DNA of 64,000 nucleotides from an uncultured Prochlorococcus sp. (lineage in GTDB: Bacteria > Cyanobacteriota > Cyanobacteriia > PCC-6307 > Cyanobiaceae): the NCBI GenBank assembly GCA_902525075.1, contig CABZFV010000001.1, positions 62,001 to 126,000 of the forward strand, written 5' to 3'. This document shows, piece after piece, positions 48,522 to 59,722 of this stretch. The stretch's first letter is position 1. Every line of letters starts with the position of its first letter. A program made the position numbers and the translations under genes. The notes under the pieces are model-generated. The model worked only from the letters and a program-made list of their open reading frames with translations, was not told the DNA's origin and made no database searches.

Positions 48522-49256
48522 TTGAATCCACAATTATCCCCAAAAGCAATAAGAGAAATCCGAGAAGGAACTTGCAATCCTCTTGGAGCACCCCAAGTTA
48601 CAACAGATTTAAGCGAAAATATTATATTGACAAGTTTAGACGACCTTCATAATTGGGCTAGACTAAGCAGTCTATGGCCTCTCCTTTATGGAACAGCTTG
48701 TTGTTTTATAGAATTTGCAGCCTTAATCGGATCTAGATTTGATTTTGATAGATTTGGATTAGTACCTAGAAGCTCGCCAAGGCAAGCAGATTTGCTAATA
48801 GTTGCAGGAACAGTAACTATGAAAATGGCTCCAGCCCTAGTAAGACTTTATGAACAAATGCCTGAACCAAAGTATGTTATCGCTATGGGTGCTTGCACAA
48901 TCACAGGGGGGATGTTCAGTGCAGACTCTACAACTGCTGTAAGAGGCGTTGACAAATTGATACCAGTTGATTTATACCTCCCAGGATGCCCACCAAGACC
49001 AGAAGCAATTTTTGACGCTGTAATTAAATTAAGAAAAAAAGTTGGTAATGAATCAATTTTAGAGCGCTCAAAGACAGAGCAAACTCACAGATACATAACA
49101 TCTGATCACGAAATGAATCTCGTTTTCTCAGAAAATACAGGTGAATATCTAAACAGAACTTCAGCTAACGTTATTACCTCCTCAAAAAAAGAAAAAATTA
49201 CCGAATTACCTGAAAACACTGAAAAAACTGAAATTCTTAATCCTCTAGAAGATTAA
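48522..49256 (+). CDS. ndhK: NAD(P)H-quinone oxidoreductase subunit K
   Basis: NdhK holds the terminal 4Fe-4S cluster N2 that reduces plastoquinone. The cluster ligands are seen in [22 protein letters not shown] and [11 protein letters not shown] 60-residue acidic/Thr-rich tail extends past the core domain, as in other cyanobacteria. The start is TTG at 48522. Its stop shares a base with the ndhJ start, so the subunits are translationally coupled. Confidence 0.97.
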   Translation: MNPQLSPKAIREIREGTCNPLGAPQVTTDLSENIILTSLDDLHNWARLSSLWPLLYGTACCFIEFAALIGSRFDFDRFGLVPRSSPRQADLLIVAGTVTMKMAPALVRLYEQMPEPKYVIAMGACTITGGMFSADSTTAVRGVDKLIPVDLYLPGCPPRPEAIFDAVIKLRKKVGNESILERSKTEQTHRYITSDHEMNLVFSENTGEYLNRTSANVITSSKKEKITELPENTEKTEILNPLED

Positions 49257-49786
49257 TGGGAAAAGACGGTTTAGCTACATCTTCAGATACTTCAATAGAA
49301 AAAGAAGGTCTTATAAGCCAATCTTTGTCTAGAGATGGGATTCCAAATCAATCTTTATCTGATGATCACATAGGAATTGAAAACATTTCTGTAGAACCCA
49401 ACAAATTATATGAAGCAGTATCTGCCTTGAGAAATTACGGCTTCAACTATCTCCAATGTCAAGGAGGATATGATGAGGGACCAGGTAAAAATCTTGTTAG
49501 TTTCTACCATTTTATAACTGTTGATGATTTACAAAAAATCGAAAAAATTAAGGAAGTCAGATTAAAAGTTTACTTAAAAAGAGATTCTGATTTATCAATC
49601 CCTAGTTTGTATAAAATTTTTAAAGGAAGTGATTGGCAAGAAAGAGAAACTTTTGATATGTATGGAATAAATTTTATTGATCATCCCAATCCCAAAAGAC
49701 TATTGATGCCTGAAGATTGGAGAGGATGGCCATTAAGAAAAGATTATATTCAGCCAGATTTCTATGAACTTCAAGATGCTTATTAG
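49256..49786 (+). CDS. ndhJ: NAD(P)H-quinone oxidoreductase subunit J
   Basis: NdhJ is a peripheral-arm subunit, matching the 30-kDa NuoC type. The motif [20 protein letters not shown] and the ending [20 protein letters not shown] are diagnostic. 176 residues, with a Ser/Ile-rich N-terminal extension of about 45 residues. The ATG overlaps the ndhK stop by one base. Its stop overlaps the end of the convergent yvcK-like gene by four bases. Confidence 0.97.
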   Translation: MGKDGLATSSDTSIEKEGLISQSLSRDGIPNQSLSDDHIGIENISVEPNKLYEAVSALRNYGFNYLQCQGGYDEGPGKNLVSFYHFITVDDLQKIEKIKEVRLKVYLKRDSDLSIPSLYKIFKGSDWQERETFDMYGINFIDHPNPKRLLMPEDWRGWPLRKDYIQPDFYELQDAY

Positions 49787-51168
49787 TTTAATTTTTTTAA
49801 TTTGCGGAAAATAAACATAACAGCTCTTGCTAGTCTCCTTGAATCATGTCTAAGAGTTGGAGTTATTCTTCTTGAATATAGCGGTGCTTGCAAAACATAA
49901 TAACCTTCAGATAATAGTTTTTCTTTATTACATAGGACAGGCTCGGCTCCTCTACTTTCGTAATAGTCTACTAATGGAGACTTTTCAAATTGAGTCTGAG
50001 ATAAGATTGAGTTAAAAATTCGAGCATTAACACCAAAATTTGATAGTTGTTTTTCTATTGCTTTGATATGTTGATAGACATCAAGTCCATCTGTTTCTCC
50101 TGGCTGAGTCATCAAATTACTTATATAAATTTTAGGAGCATTACTTTGCAATAAGGCATCCACTATCTCTGGTACTAACAGATTAGGCAATAAAGAAGTG
50201 TACAGACTACCTGGGCCAAGAACAATTAAATCAGCTTCCTTAATAGATTCAAGAGCACTTGGAAGAGCTGAAGGATTTTCTGGTAGGTAACCAATCCTCG
50301 AAATTAATTTTTTAGATTTACTAATCTTGCTTTCACCAAAAATTTTTTCACCATCTTCTAATTCGGCCCATAACATAACATCAATATTTGTGGCAGGTAA
50401 AACTTGACCTTGTACCGCCAAAACCTTACTAGAGGCTTGAACTGCTTTTTCTAAACTGCCTGTGATTGTTGTTAAAGCTGATAAGAATAGATTTCCAAAA
50501 CTATGGCCTTCCAGCCCACTTCCTCCTGAAAATCTGTATTGAAATAATCTAGTTAAAGTAGGTTCTTCGTTTGATAAGGCTGCCAAGCAATTTCTAATAT
50601 CTCCTGGAGGTTGCACACCTAGTTGTTTTCTGAGAATTCCACTACTTCCACCATCATCGGATACATTTACGATTGCTGTAATATTACTACTGTAATTCTT
50701 TAATCCTTTCAATAAAGTAGATAAACCTGTACCTCCGCCAATTGCAACAATATTTGGGCCTCTGTTTAATTTACTTTTAACTCTTAATGCATCAACTAGA
50801 AATGTATCTTTTTCTGGAACAAGCGCTTTTTGAATAGAATTAATACTTCTATTTTGTCCAATCCCAATTAATAATAGTCCAACAAAAAAAATCAATGGTC
50901 CCATTAATGAAACAGGCAAAATACTTGTTAAACTAGTCATTACCCCAAAAAATATTTCAATAAGCCAATAGAGCGGTCTTAAATTTGTCCAAATTACCAA
51001 CCCTAACAATGTAGTCAAAAATCCTATCGCAGATGTAAGCATCCATCTTTTTATTACCAATCCTGGCAAAAGCCAACTCAAAATTCTTAAGATTTTGTTT
51101 AACAAGCTAAAATTAGTTTTTTTAAAATTTTTATAGTATCTTCTTACCATTTTTTTGCGCTTATTCAT
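49783..51168 (-). CDS. YvcK/CofD-like protein with membrane anchor
   Basis: The C-terminal two thirds match the YvcK (gluconeogenesis factor)/CofD-like fold: [52 protein letters not shown] and [19 protein letters not shown]. In other bacteria YvcK affects cell-wall synthesis and shape and binds UDP-sugars. Here an N-terminal part with two or three helices (residues about 40-110) anchors it to the membrane, as in cyanobacterial homologues. 461 residues, ATG start. CofD activity itself is not expected. Confidence 0.85.
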   Translation of the reverse strand: MNKRKKMVRRYYKNFKKTNFSLLNKILRILSWLLPGLVIKRWMLTSAIGFLTTLLGLVIWTNLRPLYWLIEIFFGVMTSLTSILPVSLMGPLIFFVGLLLIGIGQNRSINSIQKALVPEKDTFLVDALRVKSKLNRGPNIVAIGGGTGLSTLLKGLKNYSSNITAIVNVSDDGGSSGILRKQLGVQPPGDIRNCLAALSNEEPTLTRLFQYRFSGGSGLEGHSFGNLFLSALTTITGSLEKAVQASSKVLAVQGQVLPATNIDVMLWAELEDGEKIFGESKISKSKKLISRIGYLPENPSALPSALESIKEADLIVLGPGSLYTSLLPNLLVPEIVDALLQSNAPKIYISNLMTQPGETDGLDVYQHIKAIEKQLSNFGVNARIFNSILSQTQFEKSPLVDYYESRGAEPVLCNKEKLLSEGYYVLQAPLYSRRITPTLRHDSRRLARAVMFIFRKLKKLN

Positions 51169-51301
51169 TAAAAAAACCTCTTAAAATTATTTTTCTCAAA
51201 TTTAAAGACTATATAAATTCATTATAAATCAAATTCATACATCCTTTTTTTATTTTAAAAAATAGGCAAAATGAAATATATAAATGTTTTTTATATAAGT
51301 T

Positions 51302-52087
51302 TTGAAAAAATCAAAGCATGCGGTGGAAACAAAAAACCTCTCAGTAAGCTGGGGGGAAGTTAATGTGCTCAATCAAATAAATTTTCAACTTAATGATGGA
51401 GAGAAATTAGCTATTGTTGGCCCCTCAGGTTCTGGTAAATCAACCATATTAAAAATTCTAGCAGGACTAATTTTACCTACTAAAGGAGAATTAAGAATAT
51501 TTGGGGAGAAGCAAACATATTTGAGATTAGATCAAAATAATCCTCCTGATGTAAGACTAGTTTTTCAGAACCCGGCTTTATTAGGATCTCTCACTATTGA
51601 AGAAAATGTAGGTTTTCTCCTCAAGAGAAATAAAAACCTATCGAAAAAGTCAATTCATGAAATAGTACGTGAATGTTTAGCTGAGGTAGGATTATTTAAT
51701 GTGGAGAATAAACTTCCAAATGAATTAAGTGGAGGCATGCAAAAAAGAGTAAGTTTTGCGAGGGCATTAATTACTGATCAAACTCTTAATGTAAAGTCTA
51801 AACCTTTATTACTTTTTGACGAACCAACTGCTGGCCTTGATCCCATTGCCTCATCAAGAATTGAAGATTTAATTAATAAGACAAATGATAAAGCTAGCGG
51901 AACATCTATTGTCGTTAGCCATGTTCTTAGTACTATAGAGAGAACTTCAGATAAAGTTTTAATGCTTTATGGAGGCAAATTTAGATGGGCAGGCTCGATT
52001 AATGAATTTAAAGAGAGTAAAGATCCCTATGTATTTCAATTTAGGCATGGGAAACTTGATGGTCCAATGCAACCCAAAGACATTTAG
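51302..52087 (+). CDS. ABC transporter ATP-binding protein, MlaF/TGD3-like
   Basis: The ATPase motifs are Walker A VGPSGSGKSTILKIL, Q-loop VFQNPALLGS, signature LSGGMQKRVSFARAL and Walker B LLLFDEPTAGLDP. The following MCE gene identifies it as the ATPase of a Mla/TGD-type lipid transporter, related to chloroplast TGD3. Such systems move phospholipids or galactolipid precursors between membranes. The start is TTG at 51302. The MCE gene starts 5 bases after the stop. The permease subunit is not in the window. Confidence 0.9.
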   Translation: MKKSKHAVETKNLSVSWGEVNVLNQINFQLNDGEKLAIVGPSGSGKSTILKILAGLILPTKGELRIFGEKQTYLRLDQNNPPDVRLVFQNPALLGSLTIEENVGFLLKRNKNLSKKSIHEIVRECLAEVGLFNVENKLPNELSGGMQKRVSFARALITDQTLNVKSKPLLLFDEPTAGLDPIASSRIEDLINKTNDKASGTSIVVSHVLSTIERTSDKVLMLYGGKFRWAGSINEFKESKDPYVFQFRHGKLDGPMQPKDI

Positions 52088-52092
52088 AAATT

Positions 52093-52938
52093 ATGCGTAG
52101 AAGCTTACGAGATTCAATAGTTGGTTTTTCCTTATTAGGGGGCATTTTAATATTCACTTTTTTTTCTTTTTGGCTAAGAGGAGTAAGATTATCCTCAAAA
52201 AATTGGTACCTATTTGCTGAATTCAATAATGCAAGCGGTTTATCAAAAAAATCTCCAGTTACATACAGAGGGATATTAGTTGGATCGATAGAAGATATCT
52301 TGTTCACGAATGAATCAATTAAAGCAAAAATAGTTTTAAATAATCCTGAAATTATTCTCCCTAGGCCAGCATTTGCGAGGGTAGTTACAAATTCTTTCCT
52401 TGGAGGAGATGTGCAAGTTGCCTTAGAAACTAGTGACAAGACTATTCCTAAAAACATTGCACAACCTATATCCGAAAAATGCAATACCAAATTAATTATT
52501 TGTCAGGGAGACACTATCACAGGTAAGCAACTATCAAGCCTTTCAAATATAACTAATAGAATAAGCCAACTTTTAAAGGAAACAAATCAAGAAAACTTAA
52601 TTGAGAATGTCCTCAACTCAATTGATCAATTTGACAAAACACAAGAAAATCTTGATGAATTAATTTATTTATCGAAAAAAGAAATAGAAAGAGTTGAACC
52701 TCTAATAAATGAAATTACAATTGCTGCTAATCACTTGAATAACATTTTGTCCACTATCGATGACAAAGAAACCCTTAATGATATTAAATTGACAATAAAT
52801 GCTGCTAGGTCTATTTCAACCAAAATAGATGATATGAGTGATGATTTTAAAAAATTAACTCAAGATAAAGAATTAACCAAATCTATAAGAGATCTAACGA
52901 TTGGACTTTCAAAATTCCTTAACGAAATTTATCCATGA
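52093..52938 (+). CDS. MCE-domain lipid transport protein, MlaD/TGD2-like
   Basis: An N-terminal membrane anchor (residues about 9-27) is followed by the MCE domain (YLFAEFNNASGLSKKSPVTY, then RGILVGSIEDI, then PRPAFARVVTNSFLGGDVQV). A long, helical C-terminal region then follows, with many Asn, Ile and Glu, probably coiled coil. MlaD/TGD2 proteins form hexameric lipid-binding rings. 281 residues, ATG start. It is translated with the ATPase gene and convergent with chlD. Confidence 0.9.
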   Translation: MRRSLRDSIVGFSLLGGILIFTFFSFWLRGVRLSSKNWYLFAEFNNASGLSKKSPVTYRGILVGSIEDILFTNESIKAKIVLNNPEIILPRPAFARVVTNSFLGGDVQVALETSDKTIPKNIAQPISEKCNTKLIICQGDTITGKQLSSLSNITNRISQLLKETNQENLIENVLNSIDQFDKTQENLDELIYLSKKEIERVEPLINEITIAANHLNNILSTIDDKETLNDIKLTINAARSISTKIDDMSDDFKKLTQDKELTKSIRDLTIGLSKFLNEIYP

Positions 52939-52945
52939 GAAATAT

Positions 52946-55075
52946 TTAAAATTCATTTATAGCATTTAAAGCCATAGCTGCGATAGCTTTATCTGTAGCT
53001 TTTGGCAGTTGAACATATTTCCCTTGAGCTGCCTCTGCTAATTCTTTACCAAATCCACTTGCAATAAATTTTCTTTCTGTATCAATTATCAAAAGTTTTA
53101 TCCCAAGCATGGGATATTTTGCTGCAATATCAAGAACCTCTTGCTTTAAATTTACATTTGTATTTTCGTTTTCTTCAACCTCATTTTGTCCTAGAGATAA
53201 TCCTAATGGAACATTTCCCCTTCCATCGGTAATTCCAACAACAATAACTTGACCTATATCTCCAGTAGAAAGAGCATTTTTTGCTACTTTTGCTGATTGC
53301 GTTAGTCCATGAGCTAAAGGTGATCCACCTCCGCAAGGCATTGTTTCTAGCCTTCTTTTCGCTGCAGTTATTGATCGTGTTGGAGGCAAAAGAACTTCTG
53401 CCTGATTACCTCTAAAGGGAATTAGGGCAACTTCATCTCTATTCTCATATGCCTCGGTCAAAAGTCTGATAACTGCACCTTTAGCACTTTGCATTCTATT
53501 AAGAGCCATGGAGCCACTAGCATCAACAAGAAAAATGACTAAAGCACCAGCCTTTTTTTGAAGAAGCTTAGCCCTAAAATCATTTTCTTCTATGATTATT
53601 GATTTATTAGGATTCCTTAATCTGCGCGATTTTTGATAAGGAGCGGCAGCTCGCAAAGTCGCATCTACCGCAATTCTTTTTACTTTACCTCTTGGAATTA
53701 TAGGTTTCACATACCTTCCTCTACTATCACTGAATATCACTGATCTACTTCCACTATTTCCGGCTTTTGCCTTAGCCGATGAAAAAAGCAATAAATCAGG
53801 ATCAACCATACATGCCTCAGGATCTAATATGAATTCTTCAGGTATTTCGGGAGTAGATTCTTCTTCTCCATCAGAATTATCTTCTTCTTGTTCTTGGTCT
53901 TGATCATTATCATTTTCATTAGCCTCGGGTTCAGACTCTTCATTGTTTGATTGAGGTGGAGGTGGGGGACTCTGATCCTCTGGAGGGGGGGGCTGAATAT
54001 CATCATCTTCTGGAGGAATTTGCATTGCTCGTGGAAGAATAACTAACCTAACTGCGACTTTTAGGTCTTCAGAATTTACATTCTCATCGCCTCGAAGAGC
54101 TGCATTAGCTTTTGCTACTTTTACTGCAAATAATTCTGACCTATGCCCTTCTACTCCTCCTCTAAGAGCTTCATTCACTAAATAAGTTATTTGCTCTTTT
54201 GTTATCTTGACATCTTTTAACCATTGCCTTGCCAAAATTAATTGAGTGGATAAATTATCAGATTCTTCAGACCATTTTTCTGAAAATTTAATATTATTTT
54301 CTGCGTGCGATAAAACAGATTTTGTAATCTCAACTCTTTGAGCATTATCAATAGATTGATCTGCGGAAAGAACGATGGCAAAACGATCTAAAACATGATC
54401 TCTTAGAGCACCTTCTTCAGGATTATAAGTTGCTATTAAAAGTGACTTACAAGGATGAGAAAGGCTTAAACCATCTCTTTCAATGTTATTTTTCTCTCTT
54501 CCTGTGGCTTCAAGAATTAAATTTACAATGCCATCATCCAATAAATTTATATCGTCTACATAAAGAACACCTCTATGAGCTTCTGCCAAAATTCCAGGCT
54601 GAAAAACTTGTTCCCCTGTACTTAATGAGGCAGCGACATCAATTGATCCAACAAGTCTATCTTCAGTTATACCAATGGGAACTTGAATAAATGGAGCCTC
54701 TCTTACTTTTTTTGGAATTTCTTCAGTTTGATTCAAATAATCACTTCCAATTAACTCCTCTAACAATTTATTAGTACTAATATCCCATTCCGCTGGTTTA
54801 TCTGGATCTAGGTTCCTACCAATAGGTCTTAATGAAGTATTACTATTACTCATAGTTAGCTTTTCCAGGATTGATTCATTATCTAATATCTCTATAGGAG
54901 GGAGTAAAGTATGCAAACCCCTTGCTAATACTGACTTTCCAGTACCTCTTCCGCCAGCGATAATCACTCCTCCTAAACTAGGATCAACTGCTGCCAAAAG
55001 CAAAGATAATTTCAATAAGCTATGACCTGTAATTGCCGCCAAAGGGAAAGCTCTAAAAGAATCCTTCGAATTCAT
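52946..55075 (-). CDS. chlD: magnesium chelatase subunit D
   Basis: ChlD, with ChlI and ChlH, inserts magnesium into protoporphyrin IX. The N-terminal AAA+ domain has Walker-like [15 protein letters not shown]. It is followed by a Pro-rich run and a long acidic stretch (near residues 370-425), then a von Willebrand A domain with the metal site [16 protein letters not shown] take ATG at 55075 ([20 protein letters not shown]), the usual start, giving 709 residues. A GTG at 55123 would add 16. GGAG sits about 13 bases before this ATG. Confidence 0.96.
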   Translation of the reverse strand: MNSKDSFRAFPLAAITGHSLLKLSLLLAAVDPSLGGVIIAGGRGTGKSVLARGLHTLLPPIEILDNESILEKLTMSNSNTSLRPIGRNLDPDKPAEWDISTNKLLEELIGSDYLNQTEEIPKKVREAPFIQVPIGITEDRLVGSIDVAASLSTGEQVFQPGILAEAHRGVLYVDDINLLDDGIVNLILEATGREKNNIERDGLSLSHPCKSLLIATYNPEEGALRDHVLDRFAIVLSADQSIDNAQRVEITKSVLSHAENNIKFSEKWSEESDNLSTQLILARQWLKDVKITKEQITYLVNEALRGGVEGHRSELFAVKVAKANAALRGDENVNSEDLKVAVRLVILPRAMQIPPEDDDIQPPPPEDQSPPPPPQSNNEESEPEANENDNDQDQEQEEDNSDGEEESTPEIPEEFILDPEACMVDPDLLLFSSAKAKAGNSGSRSVIFSDSRGRYVKPIIPRGKVKRIAVDATLRAAAPYQKSRRLRNPNKSIIIEENDFRAKLLQKKAGALVIFLVDASGSMALNRMQSAKGAVIRLLTEAYENRDEVALIPFRGNQAEVLLPPTRSITAAKRRLETMPCGGGSPLAHGLTQSAKVAKNALSTGDIGQVIVVGITDGRGNVPLGLSLGQNEVEENENTNVNLKQEVLDIAAKYPMLGIKLLIIDTERKFIASGFGKELAEAAQGKYVQLPKATDKAIAAMALNAINEF

Positions 55076-55159
55076 TAAATCTTTTATTTCTCCTTTTTCT
55101 TTTAACTCGGAGTTCAAAATCACTTTAAAAATGCCTGATATAGAATTTATCCAATAACT

Positions 55160-55735
55160 TTGTTTTTTGTAGTGGAATTATCAAATCTTAATATCAAAAA
55201 TGGACTATGTATATCCCTCGGAGCAAATATTGATAGTAAATTCGGAAGCCCTCTTGAGTCACTATTAATGTGCAAACCAAAAATAGAGGAAATAATAAAT
55301 GAGTGGGGAGATAGTTCCAATGAAAAAAAAGAAGAGAAAAGCAAATTTTATGCAAACTTTTTTTGGTCTTCAATTTATGAGACATTACCCCATGGTGTTG
55401 AAAATGAGCAGCCAAATTATTTAAATACTCTATTACTTATAAAAAGTAATTCTTTTCCACAACCATCAAATAAAAAAGCTAAATCACTTCTAAAAGAGCT
55501 AAAAAAGTTAGAGAGATTTTTCGGACGTGAAGAGACGCCAAAGGGCAAGAAATGGCTATCAAGATGTCTCGATTTAGATATTCTTTGGTGGGAAGATTTT
55601 CATACGGTTGACGAGGAATTAGCATTACCTCACCCTAGATTCATGAATCGTAATTTTGTTATTACCCCACTATCTGAAATCTTAAGTAGAAGCCAAAAAA
55701 TCAAAAAGTTTGATGCATCAAAATGGTCTATATAA
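55160..55735 (+). CDS. folK: hydroxymethyl-dihydropterin pyrophosphokinase
   Basis: FolK transfers pyrophosphate from ATP to hydroxymethyl-dihydropterin in folate synthesis. The HPPK motifs are [18 protein letters not shown], then [13 protein letters not shown] (metal-binding Asp pair), then [19 protein letters not shown]. 191 residues. The start is either TTG 55160 or GTG 55172, and I cannot decide between them. It precedes the Nudix gene by 51 bases. Confidence 0.9.
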   Translation: MFFVVELSNLNIKNGLCISLGANIDSKFGSPLESLLMCKPKIEEIINEWGDSSNEKKEEKSKFYANFFWSSIYETLPHGVENEQPNYLNTLLLIKSNSFPQPSNKKAKSLLKELKKLERFFGREETPKGKKWLSRCLDLDILWWEDFHTVDEELALPHPRFMNRNFVITPLSEILSRSQKIKKFDASKWSI

Positions 55736-55786
55736 ATGATTTACAAAACCAAAAAATAACTGTTAGGCTAGTTTTATTTAAAAATT

Positions 55787-56350
55787 ATGGGCAATAAAAA
55801 CCTTATAAGAAGATCAATTTTTAAAGAAAAAATATCTGAGTTAAAGTCAAAAAAATTTAGTTTCGAAATAAATAGAATTGAGCTTCCAAATGGACATGAA
55901 GGTGAATATGGATACATTAAGCATCCTGGGGCAGCATTAGCCGTACCTATCACAAAAGACAATAAAGTTGTAATTCTTCGCCAATATAGATTTGCTGTTT
56001 CAAGATATTTATTAGAATTTCCAGCAGGTACATTAGAAATAGGTGAAACACCTATTAATTCAATTCAAAGAGAAATACAAGAAGAGACTGGATTCAGTGC
56101 AAACAAATGGGATGAACTAGGAACTCTTGTCCCTGCTCCTGGTTATGCAGATGAAGAAATTTATTTATTTTTAGCGCGTGATTTAAACAAACTCAATTCC
56201 GAGGTTAAAGGAGATTTAGATGAAGATATAGAAGTATTAATTTTAGATCCAGATGAACTAGATAATCTTATTTCTAGTGGGGATGAAATTCTTGACGCAA
56301 AAACGGTGACGGCTTGGTTTAGAGCTAAACAATTTTTAGATAAATCATGA
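55787..56350 (+). CDS. Nudix hydrolase, ADP-ribose pyrophosphatase-like
   Basis: The Nudix box is complete: GTLEIGETPINSIQREIQEE, followed by TGF. The upstream segment VVILRQYRFAVSRYLLEFPA is typical of the ADP-ribose/NDP-sugar pyrophosphatase branch. 187 residues, ATG start. Its stop overlaps the phrB ATG by four bases, so the two are translated together. A housekeeping role in clearing ADP-ribose is likely; the substrate is not proven. Confidence 0.88.
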   Translation: MGNKNLIRRSIFKEKISELKSKKFSFEINRIELPNGHEGEYGYIKHPGAALAVPITKDNKVVILRQYRFAVSRYLLEFPAGTLEIGETPINSIQREIQEETGFSANKWDELGTLVPAPGYADEEIYLFLARDLNKLNSEVKGDLDEDIEVLILDPDELDNLISSGDEILDAKTVTAWFRAKQFLDKS

Positions 56351-57780
56351 ATAAACCTAGAATACTTTTTTGGCATAGAAAGGATTTAAGAATATTTGAT
56401 AATCAAGCTTTAATCAAAGCATTTTCATTATCAAATGCTATTACTTCAACTTATATATTTGATAAAAATTACTCACACGATTTCAATGCAAGTTCAAGAG
56501 CTTGGTTTCTAGGAAATTCATTACAAGAATTAGGAAATAATTGGAAAAAAATGGGTAGTAGATTAGTTATGGGAGAAGGAGATCCGGTATTAATAATTCC
56601 TCAATTAGCAAAGAAAATAGATGCCAAATTTGTTTTTTGGAATAGATCAATTGAACCTTATGAGGTTAATCGCGATTTACAAATAAAAAAAAATTTAAAA
56701 GAACAAAATATTCAAGTTATTGAAACTTGGGATCACTTATTAGTAGAACCTTTAAAAATATTTTCAGGGAATAATAATCCTTATTCAGTTTATGGACCTT
56801 TTTATAAAAACCTTAAATCAAAAATGAATTTATTAGGTTCATATGAACAAGATAAAATTAGTTTCAAGTTTAAAGATATAGATAATAAAAGCAAAGATAA
56901 GACAATAAATTCATCTGATTCGGTTCTAGAGAAATTTATCAAAAATATCAAATTTCCTGGTTCGAATATTTGTCCATGTAGACCAGGAGAGAATGCTGCA
57001 GAAAATTTATTAGAAAACTTCATTAACGAAAAAAAAATATATTCTTATAGTTTTTCACGAGATTTTCCTTCCCATAATGGGACATCTTTTCTAAGTGCAT
57101 CTCTCAGATTCGGCACCATCAGCATTAGAAAAGTTTGGAACGCCACGTTAAATTTAAATTCAGATTTGGAAAATCAAAGAAATTATCTATCAATTGAAAC
57201 TTGGCAAAAAGAACTTGTTTGGCGTGAATTTTATCAACATTGCTTATTCCATTTCCCAGAGCTAGAGAAAGGTCCATATAGAAAAAAATGGGATCACTTT
57301 CCATGGCAAAACAATAATGAATGGTTTCAGCATTGGAGCAACGGAGAGACCGGAGTACCTATAGTTGATGCTGCAATGCGTCAACTAAATAGTACTGGCT
57401 GGATGCATAACAGATGTAGGATGATAGTCGCTTCATTTCTGGTAAAAGATCTTATATGCAATTGGCAAATGGGCGAGAAAAAATTTATGGAGACTTTGGT
57501 TGATGGAGACTTAGCTGCAAATAATGGGGGATGGCAGTGGAGCGCCAGTAGCGGTATGGATCCAAAACCACTTAGAATTTTTAATCCATATACCCAAGCA
57601 AAAAAATTTGATCCAATTTGCGAATATATAAAATATTGGATTCCTGAATTATCTAAAGTGTCTAATTCAGAATTATTAAATGGGGAGATATCTAATTTAG
57701 AAAAAAATAATTATTCAAGCCCTATTGTCAATCACAACTTACAACAAAGATTATTTAAATCACTTTATGCTGAAATTTGA
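56347..57780 (+). CDS. phrB: deoxyribodipyrimidine photolyase
   Basis: Photolyase repairs cyclobutane pyrimidine dimers with blue light. The N-terminal antenna domain opens with RILFWHRKDLRIFDN. The C-terminal FAD domain shows WREFYQHCLFHFPE, NGETGVPIVDAAMRQLNSTG, WMHNRCRMIVASFLVKDL, and NNGGWQWSASSGMDPKPLRI (partial), all characteristic. 477 residues. The 4-base overlap with the Nudix gene and the convergent 16-base overlap with the aminotransferase gene show how compact the region is. Valuable in a surface-water organism. Confidence 0.96.
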   Translation: MNKPRILFWHRKDLRIFDNQALIKAFSLSNAITSTYIFDKNYSHDFNASSRAWFLGNSLQELGNNWKKMGSRLVMGEGDPVLIIPQLAKKIDAKFVFWNRSIEPYEVNRDLQIKKNLKEQNIQVIETWDHLLVEPLKIFSGNNNPYSVYGPFYKNLKSKMNLLGSYEQDKISFKFKDIDNKSKDKTINSSDSVLEKFIKNIKFPGSNICPCRPGENAAENLLENFINEKKIYSYSFSRDFPSHNGTSFLSASLRFGTISIRKVWNATLNLNSDLENQRNYLSIETWQKELVWREFYQHCLFHFPELEKGPYRKKWDHFPWQNNNEWFQHWSNGETGVPIVDAAMRQLNSTGWMHNRCRMIVASFLVKDLICNWQMGEKKFMETLVDGDLAANNGGWQWSASSGMDPKPLRIFNPYTQAKKFDPICEYIKYWIPELSKVSNSELLNGEISNLEKNNYSSPIVNHNLQQRLFKSLYAEI

Positions 57781-58970
57781 ATTTCCTCTATACAATTCTT
57801 TAAAACTTTATTTAAATTTTCTGCTACATAAACTTGCTCTTCATAAGAAATTTCAGGAAACATTGGAAGACTAAGAACTTCTGTACAAATTCTCTCTGTA
57901 TTAATGAGTTTTGTTCTAGAAAAATTTTTATTTTTGTAAGCTATTTGTGCGTGTATTGGAATTGGATAATAAATAATTGAATTTATACCTTTTTCAAAAA
58001 GTTGTTGTTTTACTAAATTCCTTAAGGAATAGTATTTTTTGCAATCAGTATCAAATAAATTTGAAAAATCTTCATTTAAAAAATATTTATCGTTTCTTAA
58101 TTTGATGACAAATTGATTCCAAGAATGGGAAATTGAATCAGAGCTAATTTTTGGAAAACTAATAAATGGATTTTTTTCTAATAAATCAAGGTAATTGTTA
58201 GCAATTTTTTGGCGATTATTAATCCACTTAGAAATATATTTAATTTTAATGTTTAATATTGCAGCTTGAATGGTATCAAGTCTGCTGTTATATCCAATTT
58301 GGGTATGATGATATCTTATTGGGCTGCCATGAACAGCAAGTTCTCTAATTTTTTTTGCAATCTTCTGATCTGAAGTTGTTACTGCTCCACCGTCTCCAGC
58401 AGCTCCTAAATTTTTAGTAGGGAAAAAGCTAAAACAGCCTATATCACCGAAACTACCAACTTTGAAATTTTCCCACATTGTGCATGTTGCCTGAGCACAA
58501 TCTTCGATTACTTTTAAGTCATATTTCTTGGCCAAAGATTTTATTAAGGTCATATTAACTGCATTACCAAATAGATGAACTGGCATAATTGCCTTGGTAT
58601 TAGAATTTATTTCTTGTTCTATTAGTTCAGTATTAATGAGATAAGTTTCTGGATCTATATCTACCAAAACAGGATTAGCACCAACTGCACTAATAGCCTC
58701 TGCAGTTGCAAAAAAACTAAAAGATGAGGTAATAACTTCATCACCCAGACCAATATCTAATGCGCGCAAAGCTAATACTAAAGCATCAGTTCCACTATTA
58801 CATCCAATAGTATTTTCAACACCAATCAGATTTGAAAAACTCTCCTCAAATTTGGCAATTTCTTGTCCACCAATATACTGGCCCCCTTTTAAAACTTTAA
58901 AAACCTCACTCTCAATTTCTGAACCAATTTCGTGGTACTGCCTATTTAAAGTAAATGGAGGTATCTGCAT
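57765..58970 (-). CDS. DegT/DnrJ/EryC1/StrS aminotransferase
   Basis: This is a PLP-dependent aminotransferase of the sugar-modifying family that makes 3- or 4-amino sugars on nucleotide-sugar precursors for surface polysaccharide. Motifs seen are GCNSGTDALVLALRALDIG, the PLP site IEDCAQATC, and the Lys-bearing SFFPTKNLGAAGDGGAV (Lys186). 401 residues, ATG start. No other sugar-modification gene is adjacent, so it may be a lone core-genome enzyme. It overlaps phrB tail-to-tail by 16 bases. Confidence 0.92.
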   Translation of the reverse strand: MQIPPFTLNRQYHEIGSEIESEVFKVLKGGQYIGGQEIAKFEESFSNLIGVENTIGCNSGTDALVLALRALDIGLGDEVITSSFSFFATAEAISAVGANPVLVDIDPETYLINTELIEQEINSNTKAIMPVHLFGNAVNMTLIKSLAKKYDLKVIEDCAQATCTMWENFKVGSFGDIGCFSFFPTKNLGAAGDGGAVTTSDQKIAKKIRELAVHGSPIRYHHTQIGYNSRLDTIQAAILNIKIKYISKWINNRQKIANNYLDLLEKNPFISFPKISSDSISHSWNQFVIKLRNDKYFLNEDFSNLFDTDCKKYYSLRNLVKQQLFEKGINSIIYYPIPIHAQIAYKNKNFSRTKLINTERICTEVLSLPMFPEISYEEQVYVAENLNKVLKNCIEEIQISA

Positions 58971-59023
58971 AGTAAATATATTAACCCTAAACCATAATTC
59001 TACGAGTAAAACAATTTTTTAAT

Positions 59024-59617
59024 TCATTTAAACCAACTTGGTTCTTTACCAGGAGTCCATTTTATATTGCAACCTAAGGAAGGAATCTGATTTGAAGGAT
59101 GAGAATTATCTTGATTCAAATCTTTTACAGCAGAGCGCAAATCTTTTCCAGATAGAGGGATATTATTACCTGGTCTACTATCGTCTAATTGGCCATGATA
59201 ATACAATAAAAAATCACCATCTCCTTCATTTGAAAAAAGATAAAAATCTGGGGTGCAAGCCGCTTTTAATCCCTTAGCAAAATTTTGATTTTCATCATAT
59301 AGGTAAGGAAAACTCCATCCCTGTATTTGTGCCTGTAATCTCAAATTTTTAGGAGAATCTGAAGGATGAGTGACAATATCGTTACTAGAAATTGCAACTG
59401 TATGAACTGTATTTTCAATTTCTTTACTTAAAGTTAAAATTTGATTCTCAATATATTTAACAAATGGGCACTGGGCACAAATAAACATTAAAAGTAAATG
59501 CCGATTATCTAGATTATCAGAATTAAAATATTCATATTTTGAGGAATTAGCATTTAACATTTCGAAATTCGGTAATTGAAAACCTAATTCCAAAACCATA
59601 GAATTTGTTTTTACCAT
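59024..59617 (-). CDS. thioredoxin-like redoxin, 197 aa
   Basis: The AhpC/TSA-type thioredoxin fold has a redox motif MFICAQCPFVKYIENQI (CxxC then Pro-Phe), and PDFYLFSNEG as the cis-Pro-like region. This matches the small cyanobacterial redoxin family with CxxCPF. It has no signal peptide, so it should be cytosolic. A thiol-disulfide or peroxidase function is likely but not determined. The start is GTG or ATG at 59617; the Met in NSMVLELG is an alternative. Confidence 0.75.
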   Translation of the reverse strand: MVKTNSMVLELGFQLPNFEMLNANSSKYEYFNSDNLDNRHLLLMFICAQCPFVKYIENQILTLSKEIENTVHTVAISSNDIVTHPSDSPKNLRLQAQIQGWSFPYLYDENQNFAKGLKAACTPDFYLFSNEGDGDFLLYYHGQLDDSRPGNNIPLSGKDLRSAVKDLNQDNSHPSNQIPSLGCNIKWTPGKEPSWFK

Positions 59618-59722
59618 GATCCAGTTAAAAATTCTTTGATATTTGAAAATTATTGTATATTTTGCAGTAATCCGTAAAGATAGGTACTTTTATATAGGAG
59701 AATAATAGAAATAATAAACAAA

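Noticed and set aside
53824-54006. A basic, Met/Lys-rich frame inside chlD
   Set aside because: It is the shifted frame of the acidic, Pro-rich linker of ChlD; an artefact of low-complexity codons.
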